Shown: positions 1 through 8,200, counted from the first letter of the stretch. The stretch is DNA of 11,614 bases from Terriglobales bacterium (GCA_030043575.1 JASHXK010000222.1:1-11614), one strand, 5' to 3'. The notes: generated by a model from the letters alone, not told the origin. Numbers and translations: made by a program.

Positions 1-2
1 AG

Positions 3-140
3 TTTCCGCTTAGCGGCAGTATAACCCACGGAGGAGCCCGTGCCGGACCATGGACGTTCGCCGTATCGGAAGCTTCGAGGGACGACCTCGGATTAAGGGG
101 CTATGCCGTCAAGGCGTTGCTGTCGGAATACTCAGGTTGA
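3..140 (+). CDS. C-terminal end of an unidentified protein (partial, enters from the left edge)
   Basis: The frame starting at base 3 stays open for 45 codons to a TGA at 138-140, and the start lies outside the window. The translation reads like protein, not noise: a Gly/Ser/Ala-rich stretch containing SGSITHGGARAG, then PWTFAVSEASRDD, and a helical-looking tail GYAVKALLSEYSG. I do not recognise the family. The stop codon ends at 140 and the minus-strand GloVer gene stops at 141-143, so the two genes are convergent with no gap and no room for a separate terminator. A shorter ATG frame at 50 overlaps it but has a less protein-like composition. The call rests on composition and neat packing only. 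Confidence 0.45.
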   Translation, partial: FPLSGSITHGGARAGPWTFAVSEASRDDLGLRGYAVKALLSEYSG

Positions 141-1409
141 TTACGGTGTGAGCTCGAACACGCTCCCATCTCCGCCAAACACCCCAGTGGTGGTGCCATA
201 GAGATTACCGGCTGAGTCGAAAATCAACCCGCCCTCGGGATTTCCGCCGTCCGCGCCATCGGTGAATACATACAGCGAGCTGTATGTCCATCCGCCACCG
301 GAAGGCGACAACTGGAACACGCTGCCGCATCCAATTCCCTCCTCGCAGCTTTGCATGTCGCCGCCGGTGGCAAGCGTTCCGTAAAGCGTACCGTTGGAAG
401 TGCGCGCCAGCGTGCCGGCATCGCCGCCCTCGCCTTGCAGCTCAGGGCTATAGATCACACTGAACGTCCAGTCGCCGTTCGAGGGCATCAGCTTGAAGAT
501 GGTTCCTCCGTCACCTGCGCCCCCCCTATAAGTGGCACCGTACAGATTCCCGTTCGGATCAAGAACTACGCCGGCATAGGGAATCAATCCATCATTGGAG
601 CCCTGAAAGGCGTAGAGGAGGCTTTCCGTCCAACCGGAGCCGGAGCGCGTTAGCTCGTAGACCGTGCCATAATTGTTTCCACCCCCTACGGTTGTACCGT
701 AGAGATTACCGTTGTTATCAAAGGTGACACTGCTGAATGGGGCAGCGCCGTCAGGCGAGCCGGCGAATTCGTAGAGCACGCTAGCGATCCAACCGTTCTC
801 GGAAGGCGTGAGTCTGAAAACCACTCCGTTATTTCCCGTGCCGCCGGCGCTGGCAGTGCCGTACAGGTTGCCGGCAGTGTCAAAAGTCGGCGCATCCGTG
901 GGATAGCCACCATCCGCACCACCGGTAAATTGGTACAACGGAGTTTCAGTCCACGGGCAAAGCACTGCCTTGCAGACCGTCGCCGGAGGCGAGAGCTTGT
1001 ACACCGTTCCCGCACCATACCGTCCTCCGCTGGTGGCGGTGCCGTACAAGCTGCCATCGGGGCCGATGGTTACGCCTCCCTCGGGTCCAAACCCATCATT
1101 GCCGCCCTGGAAGCTGTAGAGCGGACTCAGCGTCCAGCCGGATCCTCTGCGAGTCAGCTTATAAACCAACCCGCCGCCGTACTGGCCGCCCATGTAGGTT
1201 GTGCCATAAAGATTGCCTGCCGCATCCATGGTGACGCCGGCGATAGGCTCCTGTCCGTCCGGGTCGCCGGTGAAAGTGTGTAAGACGGTCAAAGTTTGCG
1301 CGTGTGCGGTTGAAATTGTGAGAGCTGTCACGAAAACGGCCACCAGCGCGACCACCACGGCTCGCACTTTCAAGTTGATGTCAAAAATCGAAACTGCCAT
1401 CCGCGCCAT
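141..1409 (-). CDS. Secreted GloVer-repeat protein (choice-of-anchor tandem repeat family)
   Basis: A 422-residue exported protein made almost entirely of tandem repeats. Residues 1-37 form a signal peptide with a hydrophobic core around residues 15-34, ending AHA before Gln38. Seven copies of a G-N-L-Y-G-T-T/A-x-x-G-G motif follow, with the LYG at about residues 67, 121, 182, 236, 289, 342 and 403. Spacing is therefore 53-54 residues, or 61 where a Cys-containing insert occurs (C146/C151 and C355/C361). Between motifs are T-V-Y-K/E-L and G-W-T-x-S-x-L-Y strands. This is the Gloeo/Verruco (GloVer) repeat common in Acidobacteriota and Verrucomicrobia; its function is unknown. Seven short beta-rich units would suit a seven-bladed propeller, which is inference. 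The start ATG (1407-1409) has AAGGAG about 8 bases upstream. A second ATG three codons later is possible. No C-terminal anchor domain is seen; the protein ends right after repeat seven. Confidence 0.9.
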   Translation of the reverse strand: MARMAVSIFDINLKVRAVVVALVAVFVTALTISTAHAQTLTVLHTFTGDPDGQEPIAGVTMDAAGNLYGTTYMGGQYGGGLVYKLTRRGSGWTLSPLYSFQGGNDGFGPEGGVTIGPDGSLYGTATSGGRYGAGTVYKLSPPATVCKAVLCPWTETPLYQFTGGADGGYPTDAPTFDTAGNLYGTASAGGTGNNGVVFRLTPSENGWIASVLYEFAGSPDGAAPFSSVTFDNNGNLYGTTVGGGNNYGTVYELTRSGSGWTESLLYAFQGSNDGLIPYAGVVLDPNGNLYGATYRGGAGDGGTIFKLMPSNGDWTFSVIYSPELQGEGGDAGTLARTSNGTLYGTLATGGDMQSCEEGIGCGSVFQLSPSGGGWTYSSLYVFTDGADGGNPEGGLIFDSAGNLYGTTTGVFGGDGSVFELTP

Positions 1410-1440
1410 ACAGAATTCTCCTTCGCGCTACTGCGGGGGG

Positions 1441-1468
1441 ACATTATCACACCTCGCTAGAAGCGCAA
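1441..1468 (-). promoter_or_regulatory. Weak candidate sigma70-type promoter for the GloVer gene
   Basis: On the minus strand TTGCGC (1468-1463) is followed 16 bases later by TAATGT (1446-1441). GATAAT (1448-1443) overlaps the latter. The site lies about 30 bases upstream of the GloVer start codon. Match to consensus is partial, so this is a suggestion only. Confidence 0.25.
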
Positions 1469-1622
1469 CTTAATCTTGGATTACTGCCTAATTGATTGAA
1501 AGTAGAGGCTTGGCGCCGGCGGCGAGAGACCAGTTGGCGAAATCAGCGCCTTCCGGGAGTTAGTTGTGCTATGCGGATATAACGCCAGCTGGAGGCCACA
1601 CCTTTGTTTCCCGCTCGGCTGG

Positions 1623-1655
1623 GCGGCAGTAAGGGAGTGCCGTCCCATCTGCCGC
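1623..1655 (-). terminator. Hairpin downstream of the S53 peptidase gene
   Basis: Perfect 7-bp arms GCGGCAG (1623-1629) and CTGCCGC (1649-1655). A second short pairing, GGGA with TCCC, sits inside the loop on the minus strand. It is about 65 bases beyond the S53 stop codon. There is no U-tract after it, so it is not a classical intrinsic terminator; it could be an RNA-stability or factor-dependent end, or chance in GC-rich DNA. Confidence 0.3.
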
Positions 1656-1719
1656 CGCGATATACATCTCCACTGACCGAGTCGAGTTACACGCTGTCCT
1701 CAAGTCGAGGCCCTTGTGC

Positions 1720-2907
1720 TTACTTGCCGGCGTAAGTGTGGGCGGAACCGAGGCCGGTGCACAGGTCCCAACCAACTTTGCACTGCGGAGCACCCTGGGT
1801 GATGTCGTTGAAAGCAGCACGGTACTCGAGGGGATTGAGCAGCTCGCTGTACATCATGGTGAGCTGTGCCAAGGACGACCGTTGTTGTTCGCCGGCCGCA
1901 TTCACGATTCCGGCAAAGGTAGGAGAGGCCCAACTGGTGCCTCCGACCGAACCCCAGCTTCCCTGGAGGTAAATGGCCGTACAGCAAAAGTCGGAAGCGA
2001 CATCAGGATATCCGCGTTGGCTTCCCACGATGGTGGCAACGTCATTCTGATAGCTGGGACGCGGCTCGTAGGGACTAATGTCTCCCCCTCCGCCGCCAGT
2101 GTAGTACTGCTCGTAGGTGAAGTCTCCGTTACCGTCGCGGTTAAAATAGGTTCCTCCAACCGCCACAACGTTCGGTGACGCTGCCGGATAGGCACTCTCC
2201 CCGAGTCCCCCATCGCCGGCGGCTGCAAAGTAGACAACTCCCGGGGTCGTGAAGTAGTCATCCGTTAAAAGTTCCTGAGGAATCTCCGAATCGGCAAAGC
2301 TCATGCTGACCACGCCGCCGCCGTTCTGAGCCACCAGCTGTCCGGCAAGCAGCACCGCTTGCCAAGTCGGATCAGTAGTGCACGACGGGCTTGTACACAG
2401 GGTCGATACCACCAGGAACAGCTTGGCCGCCGGTGCCATGGCATGGGCCCACTCGATATCTAGTGCTTCCTCGACCTCCCAATCGCCGTAAGTCGGCGGC
2501 TGTGTCGAGCCCGTCCAGACCTGATTCACGGTCGTAGCCGCAATGCCGAAGTAGGAGTCAAAGGCGTCCAGGTCTGACTGTGCGGTCGGGTAGTAACCGG
2601 CGTCCACGACGGCAATGGCGCCGATCCCACCGGTGGGCACGGTTGTGCTGGTGGCAATCGGGCAGCCGCTGGGTCCGGACACCAACTTGTATACGCAGGC
2701 TACTGACCCAGGTGTTTCGTTACCCGGCGGAGGCTGAGGGGATGGTTTATCCGAGTCGACAAAAAAGTAATTCGTGTGTGGGCGACCGGGCCGGGGGATG
2801 CTGGATTCCGGAACGATAATCTTGTGCCCGTTGTGAACGGTCTCGTAGCGGGTTTGTGCCGATGCTGGGCTAAAGGCTGCACCTGCAAACAAGACAACTG
2901 CAACCAT
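1720..2907 (-). CDS. Secreted S53-family (sedolisin-like) serine-carboxyl peptidase, prodomain-less
   Basis: Predicted exported acid-type endopeptidase of 395 residues. The start has a hydrophobic leader ending ASA before Gln18. All S53 hallmarks are visible: Glu146 and Asp150 in E-x-x-L-D (catalytic Glu and Asp), Asp232 in AAAGDGG (oxyanion Asp), YPAASPNVVAVGGT at 240-253, and nucleophile Ser325 in GGTSWASP. The C-terminal calcium site is FNDITQG (Asp368) with GWDLCTGLGS (Asp381). Eight cysteines fall in close pairs (71/82, 171/176, 308/309, 376/383), fitting disulfides. Typical S53 proenzymes carry a propeptide of roughly 150-200 residues; here only about 70 residues separate the leader from the catalytic core. 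The ATG at 2907 gives a leader with no positive n-region. A much better ribosome-binding site (CAGGAG) serves an ATG at 2953-2951 that is out of frame by one base, so the true N-terminus may be frameshifted. The minus-strand neighbour 2991-3356 lies just upstream. Confidence 0.85.
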   Translation of the reverse strand: MVAVVLFAGAAFSPASAQTRYETVHNGHKIIVPESSIPRPGRPHTNYFFVDSDKPSPQPPPGNETPGSVACVYKLVSGPSGCPIATSTTVPTGGIGAIAVVDAGYYPTAQSDLDAFDSYFGIAATTVNQVWTGSTQPPTYGDWEVEEALDIEWAHAMAPAAKLFLVVSTLCTSPSCTTDPTWQAVLLAGQLVAQNGGGVVSMSFADSEIPQELLTDDYFTTPGVVYFAAAGDGGLGESAYPAASPNVVAVGGTYFNRDGNGDFTYEQYYTGGGGGDISPYEPRPSYQNDVATIVGSQRGYPDVASDFCCTAIYLQGSWGSVGGTSWASPTFAGIVNAAGEQQRSSLAQLTMMYSELLNPLEYRAAFNDITQGAPQCKVGWDLCTGLGSAHTYAGK

Positions 2908-2950
2908 CGTTAACCTTGCAACCTGGATGTCTCTGCGGAAAGTAGTTATT

Positions 2951-2961
2951 CATTCGCTCCT
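2951..2961 (-). promoter_or_regulatory. Strong ribosome-binding site with out-of-frame ATG before the S53 gene
   Basis: On the minus strand CAGGAG, a 3-base spacer and ATG (2953-2951) form the best translation start upstream of the peptidase. The ATG is 46 bases from the in-frame ATG at 2907, so it is shifted by one base. Skipping one C in the TTTCC run (minus strand, 2941-2937) would give MNNYFRRDIQVARLTM joined to the hydrophobic leader, a textbook signal-peptide n-region. A weaker AAGG lies 6-7 bases before the 2907 ATG and could serve that start instead. Confidence 0.5.
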
Positions 2962-2990
2962 GTGTGACGCCCCGAAATCATGAAGAAAGT

Positions 2991-3356
2991 TCATGGAAAA
3001 TGCAAGCTCGAAAACCATGCGAGTGCCGGGCCTTTGCCGCTTGCATCGGTTCCGTTGGGATACTTGGCAGAGGCCAGCGCGTTTACGTTGAATCGGAAGT
3101 CGAATCCATCCTGGTCGACGCTCATGTCCGAATGCACCTTGATCTTCACGGAGGGAGATTCGAGACGCACGCATTTACGCTTAGAGGTTTCCAGGCCCAC
3201 CATCCAGTAGTTGTTGCTGCCCTCCAGTTGCCCGCCGGGACCGAGCGCCGGTTGGTTTGCTTCGGCCTGGCATAGTTCGTTACCTACCTGAGCGCCCGCA
3301 GACAGCGCAAAAAACACAATGAGAACGAACACCGAGAGATTTCGTATTGCGCGCAC
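2991..3356 (-). CDS. Small secreted protein of unknown function upstream of the S53 peptidase
   Basis: The start chosen is GTG 3356-3354, giving 121 residues: a positively charged n-region (VRAIRN), a hydrophobic stretch LSVFVLIVFFALSAG and a cleavage site AGA before Gln23. The mature part is about 99 residues with two cysteines (Cys29, Cys62), a basic TSKRKCVRLES segment, VKIKVHSDMSVDQDGFDFRFN (near residues 70-90, probably beta strands) and an aromatic tail ending WFSSLHFP. The frame is open further upstream to a TTG at 3470, but that adds a charged segment before the leader, so the GTG is preferred although its ribosome-binding site is poor. I do not recognise the family; the GFDFRFN stretch faintly resembles GF-FQLN segments of longer acidobacterial secreted proteins, so a truncated member is possible. 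It ends 37 bases before the ATG at 2953, so cotranscription with the peptidase is likely. Confidence 0.55.
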   Translation of the reverse strand: MRAIRNLSVFVLIVFFALSAGAQVGNELCQAEANQPALGPGGQLEGSNNYWMVGLETSKRKCVRLESPSVKIKVHSDMSVDQDGFDFRFNVNALASAKYPNGTDASGKGPALAWFSSLHFP

Positions 3357-3752
3357 CTCGAATTCGTGAGATGAGTGGCCCGCGTCCCTTTTTCTTCCCG
3401 ACAGATTTGCTACAGAAAAATAATCTACGCCCCCGGCCTGCTTCTCCGCCAGATCGCCGACAATGGGCAACCACTCGCCGTCGAAGCTTGCAGGCTGGGT
3501 CCCATAACCGGGACTTCCGTTATCAGCTCACTTCCATCGGCGCGCCGCGCCTATACATCGCTCGCGAGGTGAAGGGCATGGTCGCTAACTGCCAGGCAGT
3601 CCCTTCGGTGAAGCATTCTGAGTGCTATCGCCAGGCGGCAAAAGTTACGACCAAGCCACCTTCGGCATAGTGCGAAAGAAAAGCCGCCCAAACAGCGGGC
3701 GGCATGGTACCGACTTGGCGACCTGTGCTCGTCTGGTTGATCCTGGGTGGCT
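3357..3752. other. Intergenic region between HAF gene and small secreted protein gene
   Basis: About 400 bases without a convincing gene. It contains the HAF terminator (3674-3703). Several short open frames cross it on both strands, but none has a credible start, ribosome-binding site or family motif. It should contain the promoter of the 2991-3356/1720-2907 unit; I could not pick out a clear -35/-10 pair. Confidence 0.45.
3674..3703 (-). terminator. Intrinsic terminator of the HAF-repeat gene
   Basis: Read on the minus strand: GCCGCCC, loop GCTGTTT, GGGCGGC, then TTTTCTTTC. This is a perfect 7-bp all-GC stem with a 7-base loop and a T-rich tail, starting about 50 bases after the HAF stop codon. 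It has all the elements of a rho-independent terminator and separates the HAF transcript from the downstream S53 unit. Confidence 0.85.
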
Positions 3753-4997
3753 TCATCGCGGCCTGTGAGGCCCTGCATTGAATCTGCCGTAGGGCACACG
3801 CCGCTGCATCCACTGACGCGCGATTTCCGGCATCACAATGCTAGGTGCTCGATTAACTTCTCCTGCTGACGTCGATGCGACGCTATCAATATCGCCCCGG
3901 CCCCTGGGTATCAGCAAGCCGGCGTGCACCTGGCCAGTGTCAGGTAGGTAGATCTCAGCCGCGATCTGGCCCGCGTCATTAATTCCGTCCCCAAACAGGA
4001 CAATCGGCGAGTTGGGAGCAGTAAGCGTGTTGAGGTCGATAATTACGCCGTTTTGCCAAATGGTGCCGCGCGTGTTGCCCGATGCATCAAACGAGCCGCC
4101 TACTATCTGGCCTTTGCTGTTGATGCCATCAGCAGCGCTCGCCACGTCTCCTAGAAGTGTCCCAAGGTCGGCCATCACACCACGTTCCCAAAGAAAAGCG
4201 TGAAAAGTAGTATCTCCGGCGAGATCGCCAAAACCGACTACCCGACCCTGGTTATTGATTGCCAGGCCCTGCGTATTCATGGCTCCACCGAGAGAGCCGA
4301 GGTAAATCGCCCTTCCGTGATCCCAGAGCAAGGCATGGAAAAGTGTGAATGCGCAGTTCCCCGACCACCCGGTGATTTGGCCTTCGTCGTTGATGGCGTG
4401 AGCAGCACCGACGGTGTCGCCCGGATAGTTTGGCAACTGCCGAATTCTGCCGTCCTCCCAAATCACAGATTCGACCCGCTGCACTTCAGGGGGAATGCAA
4501 GTTGGGTCTAACGTGGTGTTATAGGCGGCGCCGGCTAGCTCACCACCGTTGTTAGCCTGTGCGGCAAAGCCGCTGGTGCCGCCGAGCGTTGGCAGAGGGA
4601 CCATCACGCCGTGCCACCACACAAACGGCAGGCAGACCAGATGAGTGCCGAAACCACAGAAATCCTGGCCCAACGGGTCGAGAGTGGAAGTCTCGGCGTC
4701 GCCCGTGACCACGCCCCAATCGTTAGGCAAGAAGGCGTTATTACTGTCCGGGCCTCCCAGCGTGCCGAGATCGGTCATTACGCCACTGCGCCAAGCAATT
4801 GCGTGTATAGCTGTATCGCCTGGCAAGGCTGAAATACCCGACACCCAGCCGCTGTTGCTAATGCCGTTGGCTACGCTGTAAGTCCCACCCAACGTGCCCA
4901 AGTCTATGACGGTGTAGTGTGGGCCCGGCTGAGCGGAAACCAGCAGCGGGGCAAACAGAAGACAAGCGTGGAGAAACGCCAACATTTTCGGTTTCAT
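3753..4997 (-). CDS. Secreted HAF-repeat protein (seven repeats)
   Basis: A 414-residue exported protein of the extracellular HAF-repeat family; function unknown. A signal peptide (MKPKMLAFLHACLLFAPLLVSA) precedes Gln23. Then come seven units, each opening with a D/Q-L-G-T-L-G-G-like strand and ending in I/V-N-x-x-G-x-V/I-V/A-G. The openings are DLGTLGGT, DLGTLGGP, PLPTLGGT, QLPNYPGD, YLGSLGGA, DLGTLLGD and DLNTLTAP, spaced about 45-60 residues. Between them are F/H-A-x-x-W-x-x-G strands (HAFLWERGVMADLG and similar). After repeat seven a roughly 50-residue polar, basic tail ends QWMQRRVPYGRFNAGPHRPR. Cysteines occur in the longer inserts of repeats 2-4. The ATG 4997-4995 has GGAGG 5 bases upstream. 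The gene is divergent from the winged-helix kinase and ends in a strong terminator, so it is probably monocistronic. Confidence 0.9.
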   Translation of the reverse strand: MKPKMLAFLHACLLFAPLLVSAQPGPHYTVIDLGTLGGTYSVANGISNSGWVSGISALPGDTAIHAIAWRSGVMTDLGTLGGPDSNNAFLPNDWGVVTGDAETSTLDPLGQDFCGFGTHLVCLPFVWWHGVMVPLPTLGGTSGFAAQANNGGELAGAAYNTTLDPTCIPPEVQRVESVIWEDGRIRQLPNYPGDTVGAAHAINDEGQITGWSGNCAFTLFHALLWDHGRAIYLGSLGGAMNTQGLAINNQGRVVGFGDLAGDTTFHAFLWERGVMADLGTLLGDVASAADGINSKGQIVGGSFDASGNTRGTIWQNGVIIDLNTLTAPNSPIVLFGDGINDAGQIAAEIYLPDTGQVHAGLLIPRGRGDIDSVASTSAGEVNRAPSIVMPEIARQWMQRRVPYGRFNAGPHRPR

Positions 4998-5029
4998 AAA
5001 GCCTCCATAAACAAAAGCTGGATTGAACT

Positions 5030-5066
5030 GAACCGGGATCTGATTCGGAGTCGCCGGACCCGGTTC
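5030..5066. promoter_or_regulatory. Perfect inverted repeat in the divergent intergenic region (candidate operator or hairpin)
   Basis: GAACCGGG (5030-5037) and CCCGGTTC (5059-5066) are perfect 8-base inverted arms separated by 21 bases. They lie between the HAF start (4997) and the kinase start, where control of both genes would sit. It could be a binding site for a dimeric regulator, including the winged-helix domain encoded next door (autoregulation), or an RNA hairpin in the kinase leader. There is no T-tract. Function is inference. Confidence 0.4.
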
Positions 5067-5265
5067 TAAGCGCAGTAACTATGGGCCAATGGCAACTCAG
5101 AGACAATGCATGGAAGCTGAGATTTCTATGGAAAAAAGCTGAAGACGAAAAGAGATTGAAATGCAGAGGCTTAGTGGTCGCATTCCCAAAATGGAATCCG
5201 GGTTTGGTTCCGCGAGCTTCAGATTGGACCCTGAAGCCCGCGATAGTAAACTTGTCTCAAAGCAC

Positions 5266-5278
5266 AGGAAACCTCGTG
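5266..5278 (+). promoter_or_regulatory. Ribosome-binding site and GTG that set the likely start of the kinase gene
   Basis: AGGA (5266-5269) lies 6 bases before GTG 5276-5278, which is in frame with the long coding region. The protein would begin MEDTLPARVRLRGFEFDL, the usual distance before a winged-helix domain. The alternative ATG at 5081 has no ribosome-binding site and adds 65 residues of non-conserved-looking, Lys/Arg/Trp-rich sequence. Confidence 0.6.
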
Positions 5279-8200
5279 GAAGACACCCTGCCAGCGCGGG
5301 TCCGCTTGCGAGGCTTTGAGTTCGACCTCCAAACTGGAGAACTGTTCGGCAGCGGGCCATCCGTCAGGCTCTCGGACAAACCGCGCCGGCTGCTGAACAT
5401 CCTCATCGAGCACGGCAACGAATTAGTTACCCGTCGAGAAATCCAGCAACAGCTCTGGCCAAACGACACAATCGTCGACTTTGAACAGGGTATCAACACC
5501 GTCATCAAGACCGTCCGCCAGCTATTGGGCGATACTGCGGAAGAACCGAGATACATCGAGACCATACCTCGGCGTGGCTATCGTCTCCTGGCTCCCGTCG
5601 AAGCCGTAGTAACAACGCCGCTCGGTGTCGTCGCGGAGCAGGCGCCAGCGTCGTTGGTTGGCAGGAGGTTTTCGCATTACCGGGTGCTGGATGTAATTGG
5701 CGGTGGTGGCATGGGCATGGTGTATGGGGCGGAGGACCTGAAGCTGGGTCGCCGCGTTGCCCTGAAGTTCCTGCCGCAAGAGCTGGCGAGAGACCCGGTC
5801 GCACTACAACGGTTTGAGCGGGAGGCGCGTACGGCCTCGGCGCTGAACCATCCCAACATCTGCACCATTTACGACATTGAGGAGTGCGAAGAGCAGCCTG
5901 TACTGGTGATGGAACTGCTGGAGGGCGAGACGGTACGCGATCGTCTGGCCACACTTGCCGGCGAGCAGAAGAAGCTGCCAACCTATGAGTTGCTGAACAT
6001 CGCCATCCAGATTTGCGATGGGCTGCAGGCAGCACACGAGAAGGGCATCCTTCATCGCGATGTCAAGCCGGCGAATATTTTCATAACTGTTTCGGGCCAG
6101 GCGAAGATTCTGGATTTCGGATTGGCGAAACTGCTGCTCCACGGTGGGAAAGAGCCGGATCCCGATGCTGAGACCATGACGAGCGCAGAAATCCCGCCTC
6201 TCATTTCAAGTGCGCGAAGCAGCGAGGCATCGAGCCTAGCCTACGGTAGCGAGGATACTCTTACCCGCACTGGCATCGCCGTGGGCACGGCGGGCTACAT
6301 GTCGCCTGAGCAGGTGCGTGGCGAAAAGCTCGATGCGCGCAGCGACCTGTTCTCCTTTGGCCTGGTCCTCTACGAAATGGCCGGGGGCCAGCGCGCCTTC
6401 AGCGGCGAGACAGCGGCCCAAGTGCATGATGCTATTCTGCACGACTCACCGGTTTCGTTGCGGGAACTGAATGCTGCGGTTCCTGCCAAACTGGTCGGCA
6501 TCATCGATAGGACCGTAGAGAAGGATCGCGAACGGCGCTACCAGACCGCTGCGGATATCCGCATTGATCTGCAGGCAGTGCAACGCCGTCGGAACCGGGC
6601 GGAGCGAGCGAGGCTATGGATAGCTACGGGGGCGACCGTTGTTATTCTTCTTGCCATTACCGCCGGATTGCTGCTGCGTGGAAGGATTTGGAAACAACTG
6701 CCGGCTTCCATGGTGATGGAGAACAAGTCTATTGCCGTGCTGTCGTTTCGCAACATGTCGGGCGATGCATCACTGAACTGGCTCGATAACGGATTGCCCG
6801 AACTCTTGACCACGAATCTTTCGCAAGTGAAAGGTATGGACGTGCTCTCGCGCGAGCAGGTCTCTCGCGCGATCAAGCGCAAAGGCCAGCAGGACGCGGC
6901 TGAGCTTCCGCCGGACGCGGCGCTGGATGTAGCACGCGATGCCGGGGCTGATGCCTTCGTCACCGGAAGCTTGATGAAGCTGGGCACGTCAAAGCTGCGA
7001 GTTGATCTGCATGTGCAAGACACGCGCACCGGCAAGATCCTGTACTCCGACAAAGTGGAGAGCGAGGACATCAACGGCATCTTCGCGATGGTGGACGCAA
7101 TGACGGCTCGCCTGGCGGAGCGGACGTTGCCAGCGTCGCAACTGCTGGCGAGCACTCCTCAGGTTGCGGACGTCATGACTTCCAACGTTGGCGCCATGCG
7201 TCACTACCAGGCTGGGGAAGATTACCGGCAAGAATACCAGTGTGAGAAGGCTCTTCGTGAATATGAGGAGGCGGTGCGCCTCGATCAGCAGTTCGCGATG
7301 GCCTATTACGGCATGAGTGTGTGTTATGACGTAGTGAGCAATGAGACCAAGAGCGTCGAGACAGTTCGCATCGCGGAGGGGCTGGCATCCCGATTACCGC
7401 GTGCGCAGCGACTCATGATTCAGGCTTGGAGGGCTGAGCGTTTGGGCGACGAGGACGGCCACATTCAGGCCGCCGAAGAGCTTGCGCGGGAAGCACCAAG
7501 AGTCGGACCTTTCTACCTCGCGGGCGCTCTTTATGGCGATGACGCTGAGCGCGGTGTCGCAGTGGAGCGCGAGGCTATCGCGCTCGATTCCAACAACCCT
7601 GAACTGTACAACATGTTGGCATACGAGGAAACTAGCGCGGGACACGAGGCCGCCGCTCTGGAGGCTTGTGACCAGTACCAGGCGCATCTGGGCGCGAATG
7701 AGCCTAATGTTTGGGATACACGCGGCGACGTGCTGTTCACGTTCGGGCGTGATGAAGAAGCGGTTGCTGCGTATCGTCACGCCCTGGAGTTGGATCCTGA
7801 TTTCGATGGGGGCATCACGCGGGCGGAATTAGCTCTGACCTATGCCGACCAGGGTAATTACGACCTCGCCACCGCGGAGTTACATCGTTACGGGGAGCGT
7901 GTTACAGGCTTTTCTCAGCTGCAGTTCCCAGCTTTTGAGGCCGAGTTGCCACAGGCAAAAGGCATGCCGGAGCGAGCTCTGCCATTGTACGCAAACACGG
8001 TTCTCGCCTTTCTGCAGGCGGGGCAGGCGTCTAATGCCGTCGAAGCGCTTCGCCTTTATGCGAGTCTCGCATTTCTGCTGGGGCAAGAACAACCGGGGTT
8101 GGCCTTTGCCCGCCAACAGAAACTGCCTAACGAACAGGAGGAGATCGCGGTGTCACTGTTAGAGGCCGCTTCAGGCAACGAAGCTGGTGCCGAGGCGGCT

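Larger units (their letters stand above)
1410..1719. other. Intergenic region between the S53 peptidase and GloVer genes
   Basis: About 310 bases without a supportable gene. It holds the GloVer ribosome-binding site and a candidate promoter at the low-coordinate end, and a GC-rich hairpin at 1623-1655 about 65 bases past the S53 stop. The rest shows no coding signal or repeat that I could see; open frames through it are antisense shadows with Arg/Cys-rich noise. Confidence 0.5.

Noticed and set aside
33..48. CACGG/CCGTG short hairpin near the left edge
   Set aside because: Only 5 bp, no T-tract, and it lies inside an open coding frame.
1714..2261. Plus- and minus-strand frames of 119-154 codons inside the S53 gene
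   Set aside because: They overlap the S53 frame, which has complete catalytic motifs; no motif of their own.
5081..5275. N-terminal 65-residue extension of the kinase from ATG 5081
   Set aside because: No ribosome-binding site at 5081, composition unlike a protein domain, and a GTG with AGGA spacing starts right before the winged helix. Kept as an alternative only.
7394..7832. Frames of 116-128 codons within the TPR part of the kinase gene
   Set aside because: Shadow frames of a clearly coding region.
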